From the NCBI RefSeq assembly GCF_021462225.1, contig NC_061804.1, positions 12,096,740-12,160,739 of the forward strand: 64,000 nucleotides of DNA. Reading direction: 5' to 3'. The translations under genes and the position numbers were made by a program. Each line of letters starts with the position of its first letter. Within the stretch, counting starts at the first letter, position 1. The notes below the pieces were generated by a model. The model did not search any database and was not told where the DNA came from. It saw only the letters and a program-made list of their open reading frames with translations. Positions 10,193 to 19,960 of the stretch are shown here, piece after piece. This DNA is from Girardinichthys multiradiatus. Lineage: Eukaryota > Chordata > Actinopteri > Cyprinodontiformes > Goodeidae.

Positions 10193-11303
10193 AAGTGATG
10201 TTGTTGTTTTTATTCGTCGTCTGATTGCTGGTTCCATTTCATATATTGGAGTAGGTAGAGAAATGTACTGTTATATCAGCCTCACCAAGAATATTTTTCA
10301 CCAGCCGCCAATGTCCCCAACGTCTAAAATTATTTTTCATTGGATCTTTATTTGCAAAACGTTAGACCCATTAATGAATTTAAAGCGCTGGTGGAAACCA
10401 TGGATTCCAGGCTTTCCTGCAATCTTCTTCCTTGAGGGATTATATTTCTGTTTTAGGCTCTAACTGAGCTGCTGTTTTCTTGGTCAGTTCCATATTTTCA
10501 AAGTAATCTCAGTAGTTGAAAAAGCTAAATAAATAAGAGAAATAAGTCACCACCACATTGACAGGTCAATCAGTGACCTTGTTAGCACCATAGTGCTAAC
10601 AACAATTTATAAGCCTAAAACCCAACAACCATAATCAGAACCATGATCAGAAGTAAATATGACTCATCAAACTTCTGTAAGAAAAAAACTGTTTGATTTT
10701 ATTCAAAGATCTTTTCTAATCAGTTTCTGGTTTGGTTGAGGTTTTTAGTTCGTCAATAAAATGAGTGACAGGATTTGCATATAAAGTCATTATTCAACCT
10801 TTTAGAATCTGTATGGTAAAGGCAGTGTCTTTTCATGTGGCATGATGTAACAGAGTCATCATTTATGTGAACAAGGCGAGTGAATGAGGGAGGCTCATCC
10901 ATCACCTGGGAGAGGCGAGGCAGCCTAAATTGGCAGCTGTTTTCTCTGTGGACTGAAGGCTTACGAGGCTCAGTGAGATCATAAAGCCAAGTTGGCCCCA
11001 CTGCCAAGTTTCAATGACACTTTGGTTTGTTACGGCTGTTATTCAAAGGCCTGATTTTACCCCACGGCCAGCAGGTAAACAAAGAGCTCATCTTTTTGAG
11101 GTTTTTGGTTCTTTAGTGCCCATCTGTCCTGATTGGAAGAAAGAGAAACTGGCCAAAACATGTCCATCATGGGCGAGTTCCAAGGCCGGAACCACTGCTG
11201 TTGGATTCTCTCCTTCCATTCCACTGGGAGGCTCCATAGTTTGTTGCATTGATGTTTAGTTTAGACGTTCCGGGTGGAAACCGGAAGTGGTATTTCCGCT
11301 ATT
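10193..11303. other. Non-coding; no gene recognised
   Basis: AT-rich and mostly unrecognised. Near 11264-11300 there is a short CpG-containing patch with an ETS-like ACCGGAAGT at 11279-11287, just before the L1-like insertion. No transcript structure could be assigned. Confidence 0.4.
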
Positions 11304-11319
11304 AAAACAAGTAAGAAAT
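11304..11319. repeat. Left target-site duplication of the L1-like insertion
   Basis: AAAACAAGTAAGAAAT here is repeated at 19088-19103 after the terminal poly-A. It is preceded by TATT, giving a TT/AAAA-type nick site as used by L1 endonucleases. Confidence 0.85.
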
Positions 11320-11625
11320 AATGTAGAAACCACTGATAAAACACTAATAGCAGCTGAAATTTTTAAATTATATAGCAATTTATACACTTCCAACTTCTCT
11401 GAACAAAACTGTCACACCTTCCTGAAACACATTGAAACATTTATCCCAAAAATAGAAGATAACTTCAAACAAACCTGTGATAGTAATATCTTAATACAAG
11501 AACTTGAAAAGGCTTACCAGTAACTAAAGCTCCTGTCCCAGATGGTCTTACAGGAAACATTTTGGGAAGACATAAAATATTGATATATCGGGTTTTTACA
11601 GAAATCTTTAGAAATTATAATCTAC
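11320..11625 (+). pseudogene. L1/Tx1-like ORF2, segment 1 (before RT core)
   Basis: Reads EIFKLYSNLYTSNFSEQNCH, then FIPKIEDNFKQTCDSNI and LIQELEKAYQ, the region between endonuclease and reverse transcriptase in Tx1-like ORF2. A stop follows at 11521-11523 and a frameshift precedes the PVPDGLTG piece. The Gypsy insertion at 11626 cuts the reading in the middle of YNLP. Confidence 0.78.
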
Positions 11626-11748
11626 CTATCATGAATTGCTTAGATAGTCGAATTAGAACAAAACCAGAGGATGAAACAGACTCAGCACACAGGATAAGAT
11701 GGTAAATGAGGTTTATTTCTACTGTAGACTTTGTTTAAGGAATCTTGG
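11626..11748 (-). repeat. Truncated 3' LTR of Gypsy A
   Basis: Matches 15004-15118 of the other LTR except for a small insertion near 11727, then jumps directly into the integrase gene. Only about a quarter of the LTR remains. Confidence 0.82.
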
Positions 11749-12359
11749 GGGTGGTAACCAGACGAAAGACTTACGGAGGCACCAAGAGCTTTGCAAAACT
11801 CCTTCCAAACTTGCGAGATGAACTGCGGGCCTCGGTCAGAAACAATGTCCAAAGGTATGCCATGGATGCGGAAAACGTGGAGAACCAGGAGTTGGGCAGT
11901 CTCCAATGCAGACGGAAGCTTGGGTAAAGGAACAAAATGGGCTGTTTTAGAGAATCTGTCAACAACAGTAAGGATGACTGTGTTACCGTCAGATGGCGGG
12001 AGACCAGTGATGAAATCAACGGAAATGTGGGACCAGGGGCGGCTAGGGGTGGGCAGAGGTTGAAGAAGACCAGCAGGGGGTTGATTAGTGTTCTTGTTTC
12101 GAGCACATGTGGGACAAGCTGCAACAAAATCTTTAATGTTGAGGTTCATAGTCAGCCACCAGGAAAACCTTTTGGTAAATGTGATCATACGAGTCACCCC
12201 AGGATGACAAGTCAATTTATTGTTGTGCACCCAATCCAGAACTTTATTGACGACAGAGTTGGGAACAAACAGCTTGCCCACTGGGCCAGTACCTGGGTCA
12301 GGTTCAGACCTCTGTGCCTCCCTGATGTCCTTTTCAATGGCCCAGGTGAGGGCGCCCAC
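11749..12359 (-). pseudogene. Gypsy A integrase, C terminus deleted
   Basis: On the minus strand it has the zinc-binding region (ending CPTCARNK) and a core with VDFITGLPP (first catalytic Asp) and VSDRGPQF (second Asp). The reading then breaks at SGYHPQD, exactly before the usual TNGQTER block that carries the catalytic Glu, and continues into LTR sequence. The enzyme would therefore lack the last DDE residue and any chromodomain. Integrases of this family join element cDNA ends to host DNA and are over 400 residues with the C-terminal domain. Confidence 0.88.
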
Positions 12360-12399
12360 AATACAAGAATCCGGCAGGATGGAAGCTTCAGTCTTGAGT

Positions 12400-13670
12400 T
12401 GGTCAGAATGAGAGAATTGGCGAGAGAGAGCGTCAGGCTTAATGTTCTTGGAACCGGGTCTGTAGGAGATAGAAAAATGAAAACGAGCAAAAAACAGAGA
12501 CCAACGGGCTTGTTTTTAAGTCTCTTGGCATTTTGAATGTAGGAGAGGTTCTTATGATCAGTCCAAATGAGAAAAGGGACTTCAGTACCCTCTAACCAAT
12601 GCCGCCATTCCTCAAGCGCCAACTTGATGGCTAAAAGTTCACGGTTGCCCACATCATAATTTTGCTCTGCTGGAGACAAGCGACGAGAAAAATAGGCACA
12701 TGGATGTACCTTATCATCCAGAGAAGACTAGGCCACTCTGCCACTGCCTTGGTTTTCTCGGGATCAGTTCTGTACCTGCCTGCCTCAAAAATAAAACCCA
12801 AAAAAGACACAGATGTGACACTGAATTCGCACTTTTCGGCTTTAACAAAGAGTTGATTCTCAAAAAGCCTCTGGAGAACTGTTGTGACATGCTGGCTATG
12901 TTGTTCTATGTCATTGGAAAAAAATCAAAAAATGTCATCCAGATAAACGAAAACAAAGAGGTTGAGAAAGTCACGTAGAACATCATTAATAAGAGCCTGG
13001 AAAACAGCGGGTGCATTAGTCAACCCGAAAGGCATAACCAAATACTCAAAATGTCCCGGGGGGTTTTGAAAGCTGTTTTCCACTCATCACCCTCTCGGAT
13101 CCGGACCAAATGGTAAGCATTGCGCAGGTCGAGTTTAGTGAAGATCTTGGCAGAATGTAATTGTTCATGTATGGAATCAATAAGTGGTAGTGGGTATTTA
13201 TTTTTAATAGTGATTTGATTCAATCCTCTATAATCAATACATGGTCTTAATGTGCTGTCCTTCTTACCCACGAAGAAGAATCCGGTGCCAACAGGGGAGG
13301 TAGATGGACGAATGATCCCAGATGCTAAAGAATCCTCAATGTACTCTTTCATGGCCCTTCTCTCAGGTCCGGAGAGTTTAAAGAGTCTGCTGGATGGTAG
13401 CGGAGCGCCTGGGAGGAGATCAATAGGGCAGTCATAGGGGCGATGCAGAGGTAAAGAAAGAGCCCCTTGTTTGCTAAACACAGGTGCGAGATTGTGGTAT
13501 TCAGGTGGAACTTTGGACAGATCAACAGGCTCAGAAGGTTTGAGTTGTTTGATAGAGTGAGAGACAGCAGTCTTTAAGCAGTTCTGGAGACGGAAATTAC
13601 TCCATCTCTCTACTCTGCCCTCCACCCAATTAATAACGGGTTTATGTTTCTGCAACCAGGGAAACACCAA
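12400..13670 (-). pseudogene. Gypsy A reverse transcriptase and RNase H, frameshifted
   Basis: From 13670 down: a protease-RT linker ([13 protein letters not shown]), the RT N-terminal block [11 protein letters not shown] with [19 protein letters not shown], and [13 protein letters not shown] (first catalytic Asp). A frameshift near 13060 precedes MPFGLTNAP and the VYLDD catalytic box (about 12940-12960, other frames). RNase H is seen near 12560-12679 ([30 protein letters not shown]) with another shift after it. Reverse transcriptase and RNase H copy element RNA into cDNA in cytoplasmic particles. Confidence 0.85.
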
Positions 13671-14010
13671 AAACTAATTGTGGAGAGATGGAAGAGACAA
13701 CAAAGAACTCACCCCATTCATGATGGTTACCAGAGGTGATGATGTGAAGCTGAGGCACTTTAAATCTCACTTGAGACATGGTTTGACCAGTGATGCCAGT
13801 GACAGAAAGGGAATTGTTGAGAGGCTGAGAGGGTATTTGAAGTTTATCAACCAGATCCGAGGAAATAAGATTCTGTTCAGCACCAGAATCAATAAAAGCG
13901 TCAACAGGAAACCTCTCTTGGCCAACAATATTAGTGACCGGAAAACACAGACGAGAGACAGGGGAAGAATGGGATATGCTCATCAAAGTCCCCTGACCTA
14001 TTGACGAGCC
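13642..14010 (-). pseudogene. Gypsy A aspartic protease region
   Basis: Contains VDAFIDSGAEQNLIS with the DSG active-site motif of retrotransposon pepsin-like proteases, followed by VTGITGQ and FGVSL. It overlaps the end of gag in a different frame, as expected for frameshift or readthrough expression. A stop and frameshift near 13670 separate it from the RT frame. Confidence 0.8.
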
Positions 14011-14999
14011 CTCTCTTTTCCCTTCTTGGGGCATCTTGTGATAAAATGTCCTCCTTGTCCACAATATAGGCAAAGACCACCCTCAAAGCGGCGTTGTCGT
14101 TCCTCTGGGGAGAGTCGAGTGTGACCAATCTGCATCGGCTCCGGTTCCGCAGATCCCTCTGAAGAGGAAGTGGGTGCATCGAGGAAAGTGGTTCGAGGCG
14201 CCAGAGAGTGCTGCCACTGTGAATTGTAGTTCCTTTCTGTTTGTCTCTCTCTTAGACGGTTGTCAATGCGGATCGATAGGTTGATTAATTCATCCAGTCT
14301 TTCGGGTTCATCTCTCAAAACCAACTGGTCCTTTACTTGATCTGCAAGGGAATTAACAAAAATACCCTTGAGTGCCGCTTCATCCCAACCCACCTCCTGC
14401 GCTGCCACCCGGAAGTCGATGGCGAACTCAGCCAACGCTCTCCTTCCCTGTTTGAGGGTGAGTATCTTCTTAGCCTCCTGCTGGAGTGGTTGATCGAAGA
14501 CTCTCTTGAAGTGACTGAAAAAAATGGCATGACTAAGAGACTCAACAGGGTTAGATGCCAAATAGGCGTGCGCCCAGCACAGAGCAGATCCCTTTAGAGA
14601 GGTAACAATATAAGTAATCTTGGAGGCAGCAGTAGGGAAAAGGGAGGGGGAACGACTAAATGCTAATTCACACTGGAGAGAAAAACCACCAAAGTTATTA
14701 GGATTACCATCAAACAGTTCAGACGGACGGAAGTCAGGCTCTCGGATCCCAGAAGATAGAATTGTAGGTGGCTGAGGATTCTCTAAACGAGCTGGAGGAT
14801 TGGAAGAGGCAGGTGAGAGTTTGGTTATGATTTCGCTTAAAGCATGAACCATACCACCAAGTTTTGTGAGATGAGAATCCGTAGTCCTTTGTTGTTGCAG
14901 TAGCTGTTGAAGCATGGTTTCAGTAGATTGTAGGCGTTCCTTTAAGGAAGTCTGTTCATCATCTGAATTATTCTTCGACATGTTAGATGGCTGGAACAT
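13998..14999 (-). CDS. Gypsy A gag
   Basis: A 333-codon open frame starts at 14999, one base after the 5' LTR ends. It has an N-terminal coiled-coil-like Gln/Leu-rich segment (MLQQLLQQQRTTDSHLTKLG), the Gypsy gag core (FDGNPNNFGGFSLQCELAF) and a C-terminal CCHC zinc knuckle (CLYCGQGGHFITRC), then a basic tail. Gag forms the cytoplasmic particle that packages element RNA. The frame is uninterrupted, the best preserved gene of this element, although the rest is broken. Confidence 0.85.
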   Translation of the reverse strand: MFQPSNMSKNNSDDEQTSLKERLQSTETMLQQLLQQQRTTDSHLTKLGGMVHALSEIITKLSPASSNPPARLENPQPPTILSSGIREPDFRPSELFDGNPNNFGGFSLQCELAFSRSPSLFPTAASKITYIVTSLKGSALCWAHAYLASNPVESLSHAIFFSHFKRVFDQPLQQEAKKILTLKQGRRALAEFAIDFRVAAQEVGWDEAALKGIFVNSLADQVKDQLVLRDEPERLDELINLSIRIDNRLRERQTERNYNSQWQHSLAPRTTFLDAPTSSSEGSAEPEPMQIGHTRLSPEERQRRFEGGLCLYCGQGGHFITRCPKKGKERARQ

Positions 15000-15003
15000 A
15001 CTA

Positions 15004-15456
15004 TCATGAATTGCTTAGATAGTCGAATTAGAACAAAACCAGAGGATGAAACAGACTCAGCACACAGGATAAGACGGTAAATGAGGTTTATTTCTACTTT
15101 GTTTAAGGAATCTTGAGTTGGAGTTGTCCAGAAGCCAGAGGAGGAGGAGGTAAACCCAGGAATCCAAGGAGAGAGAGAGAGAGTACTGGTGATGAGAATA
15201 TTTACAGTGCAGTCCTTAGGAGAGAGTATTACCAGATGTTGGCAGGCAGGTAGGCAGATAGGCAGGTCAACAGGCAGACAGGCAGACAGACGGATAGGCA
15301 GACAGACAGGAGTACACATAACTGAGGTTCTGTTCCAGCAAAGGTCTGTATCAGCAGCTACCTTAAGAAACCCATGAGCTCATTATGAGAATGCGTTGCA
15401 GCTGCAGACAATGAGCTGCCAGAACCAACCAGAAGGGGAGGAGCAGAGATCCTACA
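15004..15456 (-). repeat. 5' LTR of Gypsy A
   Basis: A 453-bp LTR, minus-strand start TGTAGGATCTC at 15456. A tetranucleotide GGCA/GACA run lies at about 15240-15312 and a polyadenylation signal AATAAA on the minus strand near 15092. It carries TGTTCCAGC (15331-15339, plus strand), the inverse of GCTGGAACA at 14990-14998 just past the LTR (see self-priming finding). Confidence 0.85.
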
Positions 15457-15460
15457 CTAC

Positions 15461-15580
15461 CTCTTACAATGAGACAAGGAATTATTATTACCATCTCCAA
15501 ACCAGACAAAGACCCAAGAATTATTGAGAATAGACGACCCATTACACTTAGGAATTTGGATTATAAATTGCTATCTTATA
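15461..15580 (+). pseudogene. L1/Tx1-like ORF2, segment 2
   Basis: Continues from segment 1: TMRQGIIITISKPDKDPRII, then ENRRPITLRNLDYKLLS, the first conserved reverse-transcriptase motifs of L1-like ORF2. It is cut by the DIRS/Ngaro unit at 15581. Confidence 0.82.
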
Positions 15581-16014
15581 TTTCAACCTGAAAAGACTCA
15601 CAATCAGAAACACGTAGATGGCGATTAGAGAAGTTTATTGATAAAAGTTTATATCTTTGGCACTTGGACCCCGGAGGAAGACATGAATGCTGAGAATGAC
15701 ATGAGCTTGAATGAACGTTTTAGGCTTAGAAATAGATGAGTCTTCCCCCCCTTGGGATCCGATACTGGTGGTGGAGTGAACGCCTAAGAAGGTAAGGGAG
15801 CCGAGAGAAGTATGGAAGGGAGATGGTGGAGGAGGGTCGAAGAGCGGGAGAATCCATGACTGGAGGTCCTCAAAAGCGAAGCCTCGGAGGATGATTGATT
15901 GACGACACATGCGGATCTGACGCTGATTGGATGGAGGAGAGACGCACGGTGGAGTCAAAGGACGATCCGGGGGAGGAGGTGAGTCTTCCAGTTTGAATTT
16001 TTGTCAAAACTCCA
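15581..16014 (-). mobile_element. Solo terminal unit (A+B) of a DIRS/Ngaro-type element
   Basis: A 434-bp unit on the minus strand whose halves match the A and B repeats of the element at 38601-43460. The A-like half (16014 downward: TGGAGTTTTGACAAAAATTC, GGAAGACTCACC, then CTCTTCGACCCTCCTCC) is joined directly to the B-like half, which has GGGGTCCAAGTGCCAAAG and ends CTTTTCAGGTTGAAA at 15581. No internal genes lie between. At most a 2-bp TA is repeated at the edges, as expected for tyrosine-recombinase elements, which do not make longer target duplications. It may be the product of A1-A2 recombination, analogous to a solo LTR. Confidence 0.78.
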
Positions 16015-16096
16015 TATTTACCATGCGCCTCCAAACAGGAATTTCAAATATTATTGCAGATTCTCAATCTGGCTTTTTAAACGGGAGATCAATTCA
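16015..16096 (+). pseudogene. L1/Tx1-like ORF2, segment 3
   Basis: Reads MRLQTGISNIIADSQSGFLN then GRSI, the RT motif usually written as RL...I...QSGF..GR in L1-like ORF2. It is cut by the repeat inserted at 16097. Confidence 0.82.
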
Positions 16097-17609
16097 GTTC
16101 AATTCAGTTTATTTATATAGCGCCAATTCACAACACGTCGTCTCAAGGCACTTCACAACAGTCAGGTTCATACATTCCAATTAATCCCAACCATTGAACA
16201 GTGCAGTCAGATTCAGTTATTTATTCAAATTGGATAAAAAGTTTTTCGGTCTAAGGAAACCCAGCAGATTGCATCCAGTCAGTGACTTGCAGCATTCACT
16301 CCTCCTGGATGAGCATGTAGAGACAGTGGACAGTCACTGGTGTTGACTTTGCAGCAATCCCTCATACTGAGCATGCATGTAGCGACAGTGGAGAGGAAAA
16401 ACTCCCTTTTAACAGGAAGAAACCTCCAGCAGAACCAGAACCAGGCTCAGTCTGAGCAGCCATCTGCCACGACTGACTGGGGGTTTGAGAGAACAGAGCA
16501 GAGACACAAAAAGAACAAAGAAGCACTGATCCAGGAGTACTTTCTATGGGAAGGAAAAGTAAATGTTAATGGATGTAGCTCCTTTAGTCGTTTCCTCTAG
16601 AAAGAAAGAACAGATAAACTCTGAGCCAGTTTTCAAGGTTAGAGTCTGAAAGAGAGCACATAGAGTTAGTCACAGTAGAAGCTCAGCCAGTAGCCATGTC
16701 TAGGAGAGAGAAAGGGTTAAACACTAAAAGACAGGGCTATGTGGATCATCTGTAGAGGGTGAGCATTAAGTTGTTGCCAGCAGAAGCTCGGACGATGCCC
16801 CTCTCCAGAAAGGTGTCACAGGTAGACACAGAACCAGGCCAGGTGTAGCTTCTAGGAAGAGAATAGAGAGAACAAAGTTAAAAGCTGAAATAACAGCAAA
16901 TAATGCAAAATTGGAGAGTAGTGTGAGAATGTAGCGAAGAGGGTGAAAGTGGTCATTATGTCCTTCAGCAGCCTAAGCCTATAGCAGCATAACTACACAA
17001 ATAGTTTCAGTTTCAGTATATTTATTTATATAGCGCTTATTTACAACAATGCCATCTCAAGGCACGGTGCGATCTGGAACGGCGCGGGGCCGCCGGGGAG
17101 GCTAGACCAAACCACCGAGTCCCAGAGCCCGGTCACCTCAGAACGGGCCACGTGTAGGGTCACTAAGTAATATAATAAACTGATAAAGTTTGTCCATCTA
17201 GAGCCCATTGATGGTCATTGTTATACTAAAAACCAGAAGGATTGGGATACCTCTCTCTGTCAGACTGATTATAATCATTGGAAAAGAGAAGGGGTCATAC
17301 AGGTAGCAGAAATGGAGGGTGTGTTTGCACCTCAACTATAACTGAGCCGGTTTAGGCTAAACCTGACTCCCCCTTACTCCAACCAACAGGGAAGGAGGAA
17401 GGCTCCTTCCCTGATAAACTAAGCCACTCTAACTATAAGCTTTATCAAAAAGGAAAGTTTTAAGCCTAGCCTTAAAAGTAGACAGGGTGTCTGCCTCACG
17501 GACTAAAACTGGGAGCTGGTTCCACAGGAGAGGAGCCTGATAACTAAAGGATCTGCCTCCCATTCTACTTCTAGAGACTCTAGGAACCACCAGTAAACCT
17601 GCAGTCTAC
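16097..17609 (+). repeat. 1.5-kb interspersed teleost repeat inserted in L1-like LINE
   Basis: Flanked by ATTCA on both sides (16092-16096 and 17610-17614). It has two starts of the same kind, TTTATTTATATAGCGCC (about 16109) and TTTATTTATATAGCGCT (about 17022), each followed by a CATCTCAAGGCAC or similar string. It is therefore composite: two related modules in the same orientation. Related pieces occur near 7650-7705 and on the minus strand at 58010-58260. No coding capacity seen. I know this motif as very common in teleosts but cannot assign its superfamily with certainty. Confidence 0.7.
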
Positions 17610-18061
17610 ATTCAACAATATTACATTAGTAATGGATATAATTGAATATAGGGAAATGATCAGTGATCATTATTCTTTTTATGGACTTTTATAAAGCCTT
17701 CGACTCTTTTGAACACCAGTTTTTATTTTCGTTTCTTGGAAAATTTGGGTTTGGAGACAAATTTATTAATTTAATTAGAGGGCTGTATCAGAACATCAGC
17801 AGTTGTGTAATGCTACCAAAGGTATCACAACTATATTTAACATTAATGTTGGAATTCCACAAGGTTGTCCAATTTTACCATATCTGTTTATTTTAGTTAC
17901 AGAAATGCTAGCAGTTTATTAAAACAATTGTAATGACCTTGAGAAACTGAATATTTTTGTAACTGAATTAATCATTAGCCAATTAGCAGATGACACTACC
18001 TTTTTCTTGAAAAATGACAAACAAATTCCAACAGTAATTGACAAAATCCAATTATTTTCAA
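17610..18061 (+). pseudogene. L1/Tx1-like ORF2, segment 4 (RT catalytic core)
   Basis: Contains FMDFYKAFDSFEHQF (first catalytic Asp motif), GIPQGCPILPYLFIL and SQLADDTTFFLK (the catalytic ADD box in its L1 form). A frameshift near 17815 and a stop at 17920-17922 break the frame. The reading ends at a LINE fragment joined at 18062. Confidence 0.85.
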
Positions 18062-18312
18062 ATGCGTGTCCTGGGCCGTCCCCTGGGCCTCCTTCCAGTG
18101 GGACGTGCCTGGAACACCTCCCGAGGAAGACGTCCAGGAGGCATCCGGTATAGATGCCCGAGCCACCTCAACTGGCTCCTCTCGATGTGGAGGAGCAGCG
18201 GCTCTACTCCGAGCTCCTCCTGGATGGCCGAGCTCCTCACACTATCTCTAAGGGAGTGCCCGGCCACCCTACGGAGGAAGCTCATTTCAGCCGCTTGTAT
18301 CCGGGATCTCTA
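18062..18312 (-). mobile_element. RTE-like LINE C-terminal fragment
   Basis: On the minus strand it reads MSFLRRVAGHSLRDSVRSSA, then LLLHIERSQLRWLGHLYRM and GRRPRGRPRTR, a C-terminal segment found after the reverse transcriptase of RTE-like fish LINEs. It lies inside the L1-like ORF2. No tail or target duplication was identified, so it may have come in by template switching rather than its own insertion. The same segment occurs on the plus strand at 25620-25860. Confidence 0.8.
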
Positions 18313-18740
18313 AAGCCTTACTAAGAAATAGATTTAATACTGAGGATAATAAATGCTCATTTTGTGAAAATGATATAGAAACAATAGACCATATTTTTTA
18401 CTATTGCAACAAAACCAAAACATTTGGAATAGCTAAGAAAGTTGGATCAAACCAACAATTATACTTCCAGAATCTATTTCTAGACATATGATAACATTTG
18501 GAATATTATTAAAGAACAAAAAAAATTGAACACTGTTTTAATCTTATATTCTGTTTGGCAAAATCATTTATTCATAAACAAAGAGTCCTAAAAATCCCCC
18601 CCGTTTTCAACATCTTTCTATTTGAATTTCACTTATATTCAAAATCTCTGAAATGTATAGAAAAATATGAAGACCTGTTTGAAATGTTAATGGAATTAAT
18701 ACAAATATGCAATAACCTGGACATGTACTCCCCCTTCTAA
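18313..18740 (+). pseudogene. L1/Tx1-like ORF2, segment 5 (C terminus)
   Basis: Reads NRFNTEDNKCSFCENDIETI then DHIFYYCNKTK, a cysteine/histidine cluster near the end of Tx1-like ORF2. After two stops comes FNIFLFEFHLYSKSLKCIEK, ending at a TAA near 18740. It is followed by the 3' UTR with AATAAA at 18852-18857. Confidence 0.8.
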
Positions 18741-18862
18741 TTATACATTTTTGCTCTTTTTATTTAATTGTTGTTTATAATTTAGTTAATTTAATGTCTT
18801 TTTGTTAACTTTTATTCTTTCAGTATGGTGTTTAAATAAATAAATAAATCAAATAAAGTTTG

Positions 18863-18873
18863 AAAAAAAAAAA
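18863..18873 (+). terminator. First poly-A tract of the L1-like element
   Basis: An A-run 6-10 bases after AATAAA (18852-18857), probably the element's own polyadenylation point. Confidence 0.6.
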
Positions 18874-19080
18874 GATAGTATTGGCAGTTCTGGTGGCCGC
18901 CGCCAGTGCCACAGCATGCCAGAGGGTGCCAAGGGATGCCGCGAGGATGCCAGAAGGTACCAGACCACCTATAAAAGCCTGCATTTTGAATTCTTTACAT
19001 AATAAATGTTTCTTCTCACCATATAGTGACATGTGCAAAATTGTTTGTCTAAAATAAATAAAGTTTAGGATTCCTTGTTT
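18874..19080 (+). other. Possible 3'-transduced segment between two poly-A tracts
   Basis: A 207-bp GC-richer segment with no similarity to the L1-like 3' UTR. It has its own AATAAA (19053-19058), then a second poly-A (19081-19091), then the right target duplication. This is the structure left when LINE transcription reads through its weak poly-A signal into flanking DNA. It could also be a native second part of the 3' UTR. Confidence 0.5.
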
Positions 19081-19087
19081 AAAAAAA

Positions 19088-19103
19088 AAAACAAGTAAGA
19101 AAT
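19088..19103. repeat. Right target-site duplication of the L1-like insertion
   Basis: Same 16 bases as 11304-11319; the first four A residues merge with the poly-A tail. Confidence 0.85.
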
Positions 19104-19540
19104 CGAGCTAAAGCCATCAGATTACTTCTAATGCTAGTAATGTTTATTAAACAGTATGGTTTAATGCTGATAGGTTAAATGCTCAAATGTGTTCAGGGAT
19201 TAATCATATCTGGGTATAAGGTCTGTGATTTAAATCCTGCATAGATCTTGAGTTTAATATGTTCATATGACATTTTCTGTAAAGGTCTAATGTGTGGTTT
19301 GAATTTGTGTTTATTTGAAGGTCTTAGAATATTAAAGGCTAATTTCTTATGTAATTTCTTATTCGTTTACAGTTTAACCGGCTTGTCCGTGTAATTCACT
19401 GGGCAATAAACAACCACTACAACAATAACAATGACTCACTTACACTTAACATACACTTGTATGTTATTTGTAACAACTGCTGACTCAAAAGAACACAAAG
19501 GCCTGTCTCACATTTAACAAAAACATCTTAATGACCTCCC
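19104..19540. other. Non-coding
   Basis: AT-rich; nothing recognised. Confidence 0.5.
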
Positions 19541-19544
19541 AGAA

Positions 19545-19960
19545 AATATTCTGTGGACTGAGGGGGCAAAAATACATCTTTTTGGAAGATCTGGTGTAAA
19601 ACTAACACCAGTTACATCTGGTGTAAAACTAACACAGCATTTCAAATAAAAAACATCATAACTACTGTGAAACATGGTGGTGGTAGTGTGGTGGTCTGGG
19701 CTACTTTGATTTGGAACCATGAATTCTCCTCTCCAGCAGAAAATCCTGAAGAAGAATGTCGGACTATCTGTTTCTAACCTTAAGCTTAAGCTCACTTGGT
19801 TTCTGCAGCAGGACAATAATCCCAAACTCACCAGCAAATGTTTCTCTAAGTGGTCTAGTTAAAGTCTAGACCTGATTGAAATGCTGTGGCATGACCTTAA
19901 TGACCTTTAATGTGTCTGAATTAAAACCATTCTGCAAAGCAGAGTGGGGAACAAGCTGTT
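19545..19960 (+). pseudogene. Tc1-like transposase remnant
   Basis: Plus-strand pieces: WTDEGAKIHLFG (first catalytic Asp), NMVVVVWWSG (from the usual HGGG..MVWG block), GTMNS..QQKILKKNV, and QQDNNPKLTSK with the second Asp. The final block is reduced to DLIEMLWHDL with the Glu. Stops and frameshifts occur throughout. A short tandem duplication (GGTGTAAAACTAACAC twice, 19590-19640) lies inside it. Confidence 0.78.

Larger units (their letters stand above)
11626..15456 (-). mobile_element. Ty3/Gypsy LTR retrotransposon A (3' end deleted)
   Basis: A minus-strand Gypsy element inserted in the L1-like ORF2 with a 4-bp duplication CTAC (11622-11625 and 15457-15460). Order on the minus strand is 5' LTR (15004-15456), gag, protease, reverse transcriptase, RNase H, integrase, then only a 123-bp piece of the 3' LTR. 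The deletion removed the end of integrase and most of the 3' LTR. Domain order and sequence style fit the Tf1/sushi-like chromovirus group. All genes carry frameshifts or truncation. Confidence 0.88.
11320..19087 (+). mobile_element. 5'-truncated L1/Tx1-like LINE split by four later insertions
   Basis: One ORF2 can be followed through five segments: 11320-11625, 15461-15580, 16015-16096, 17610-18061 and 18313-18740. It ends in a 3' UTR and poly-A. Matching 16-bp duplications (11304-11319 and 19088-19103) enclose the unit, so it arrived as a single insertion. The first half of ORF2 (endonuclease) and ORF1 are missing, the common outcome of incomplete reverse transcription. The protein style (QLADDT reverse-transcriptase box, cysteine-rich C terminus) matches the L1/Tx1 (Swimmer-like) group of fish LINEs. 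Confidence 0.85.

Noticed and set aside
10193..10463. Extension of the hAT-type protein to residue 197
   Set aside because: Frame remains open but resemblance to the family ends at HGHDES; the rest looks non-coding.
11937..12536. A 199-residue plus-strand open frame
   Set aside because: Antisense to the Gypsy A integrase and RNase H; the minus strand carries the recognisable motifs.
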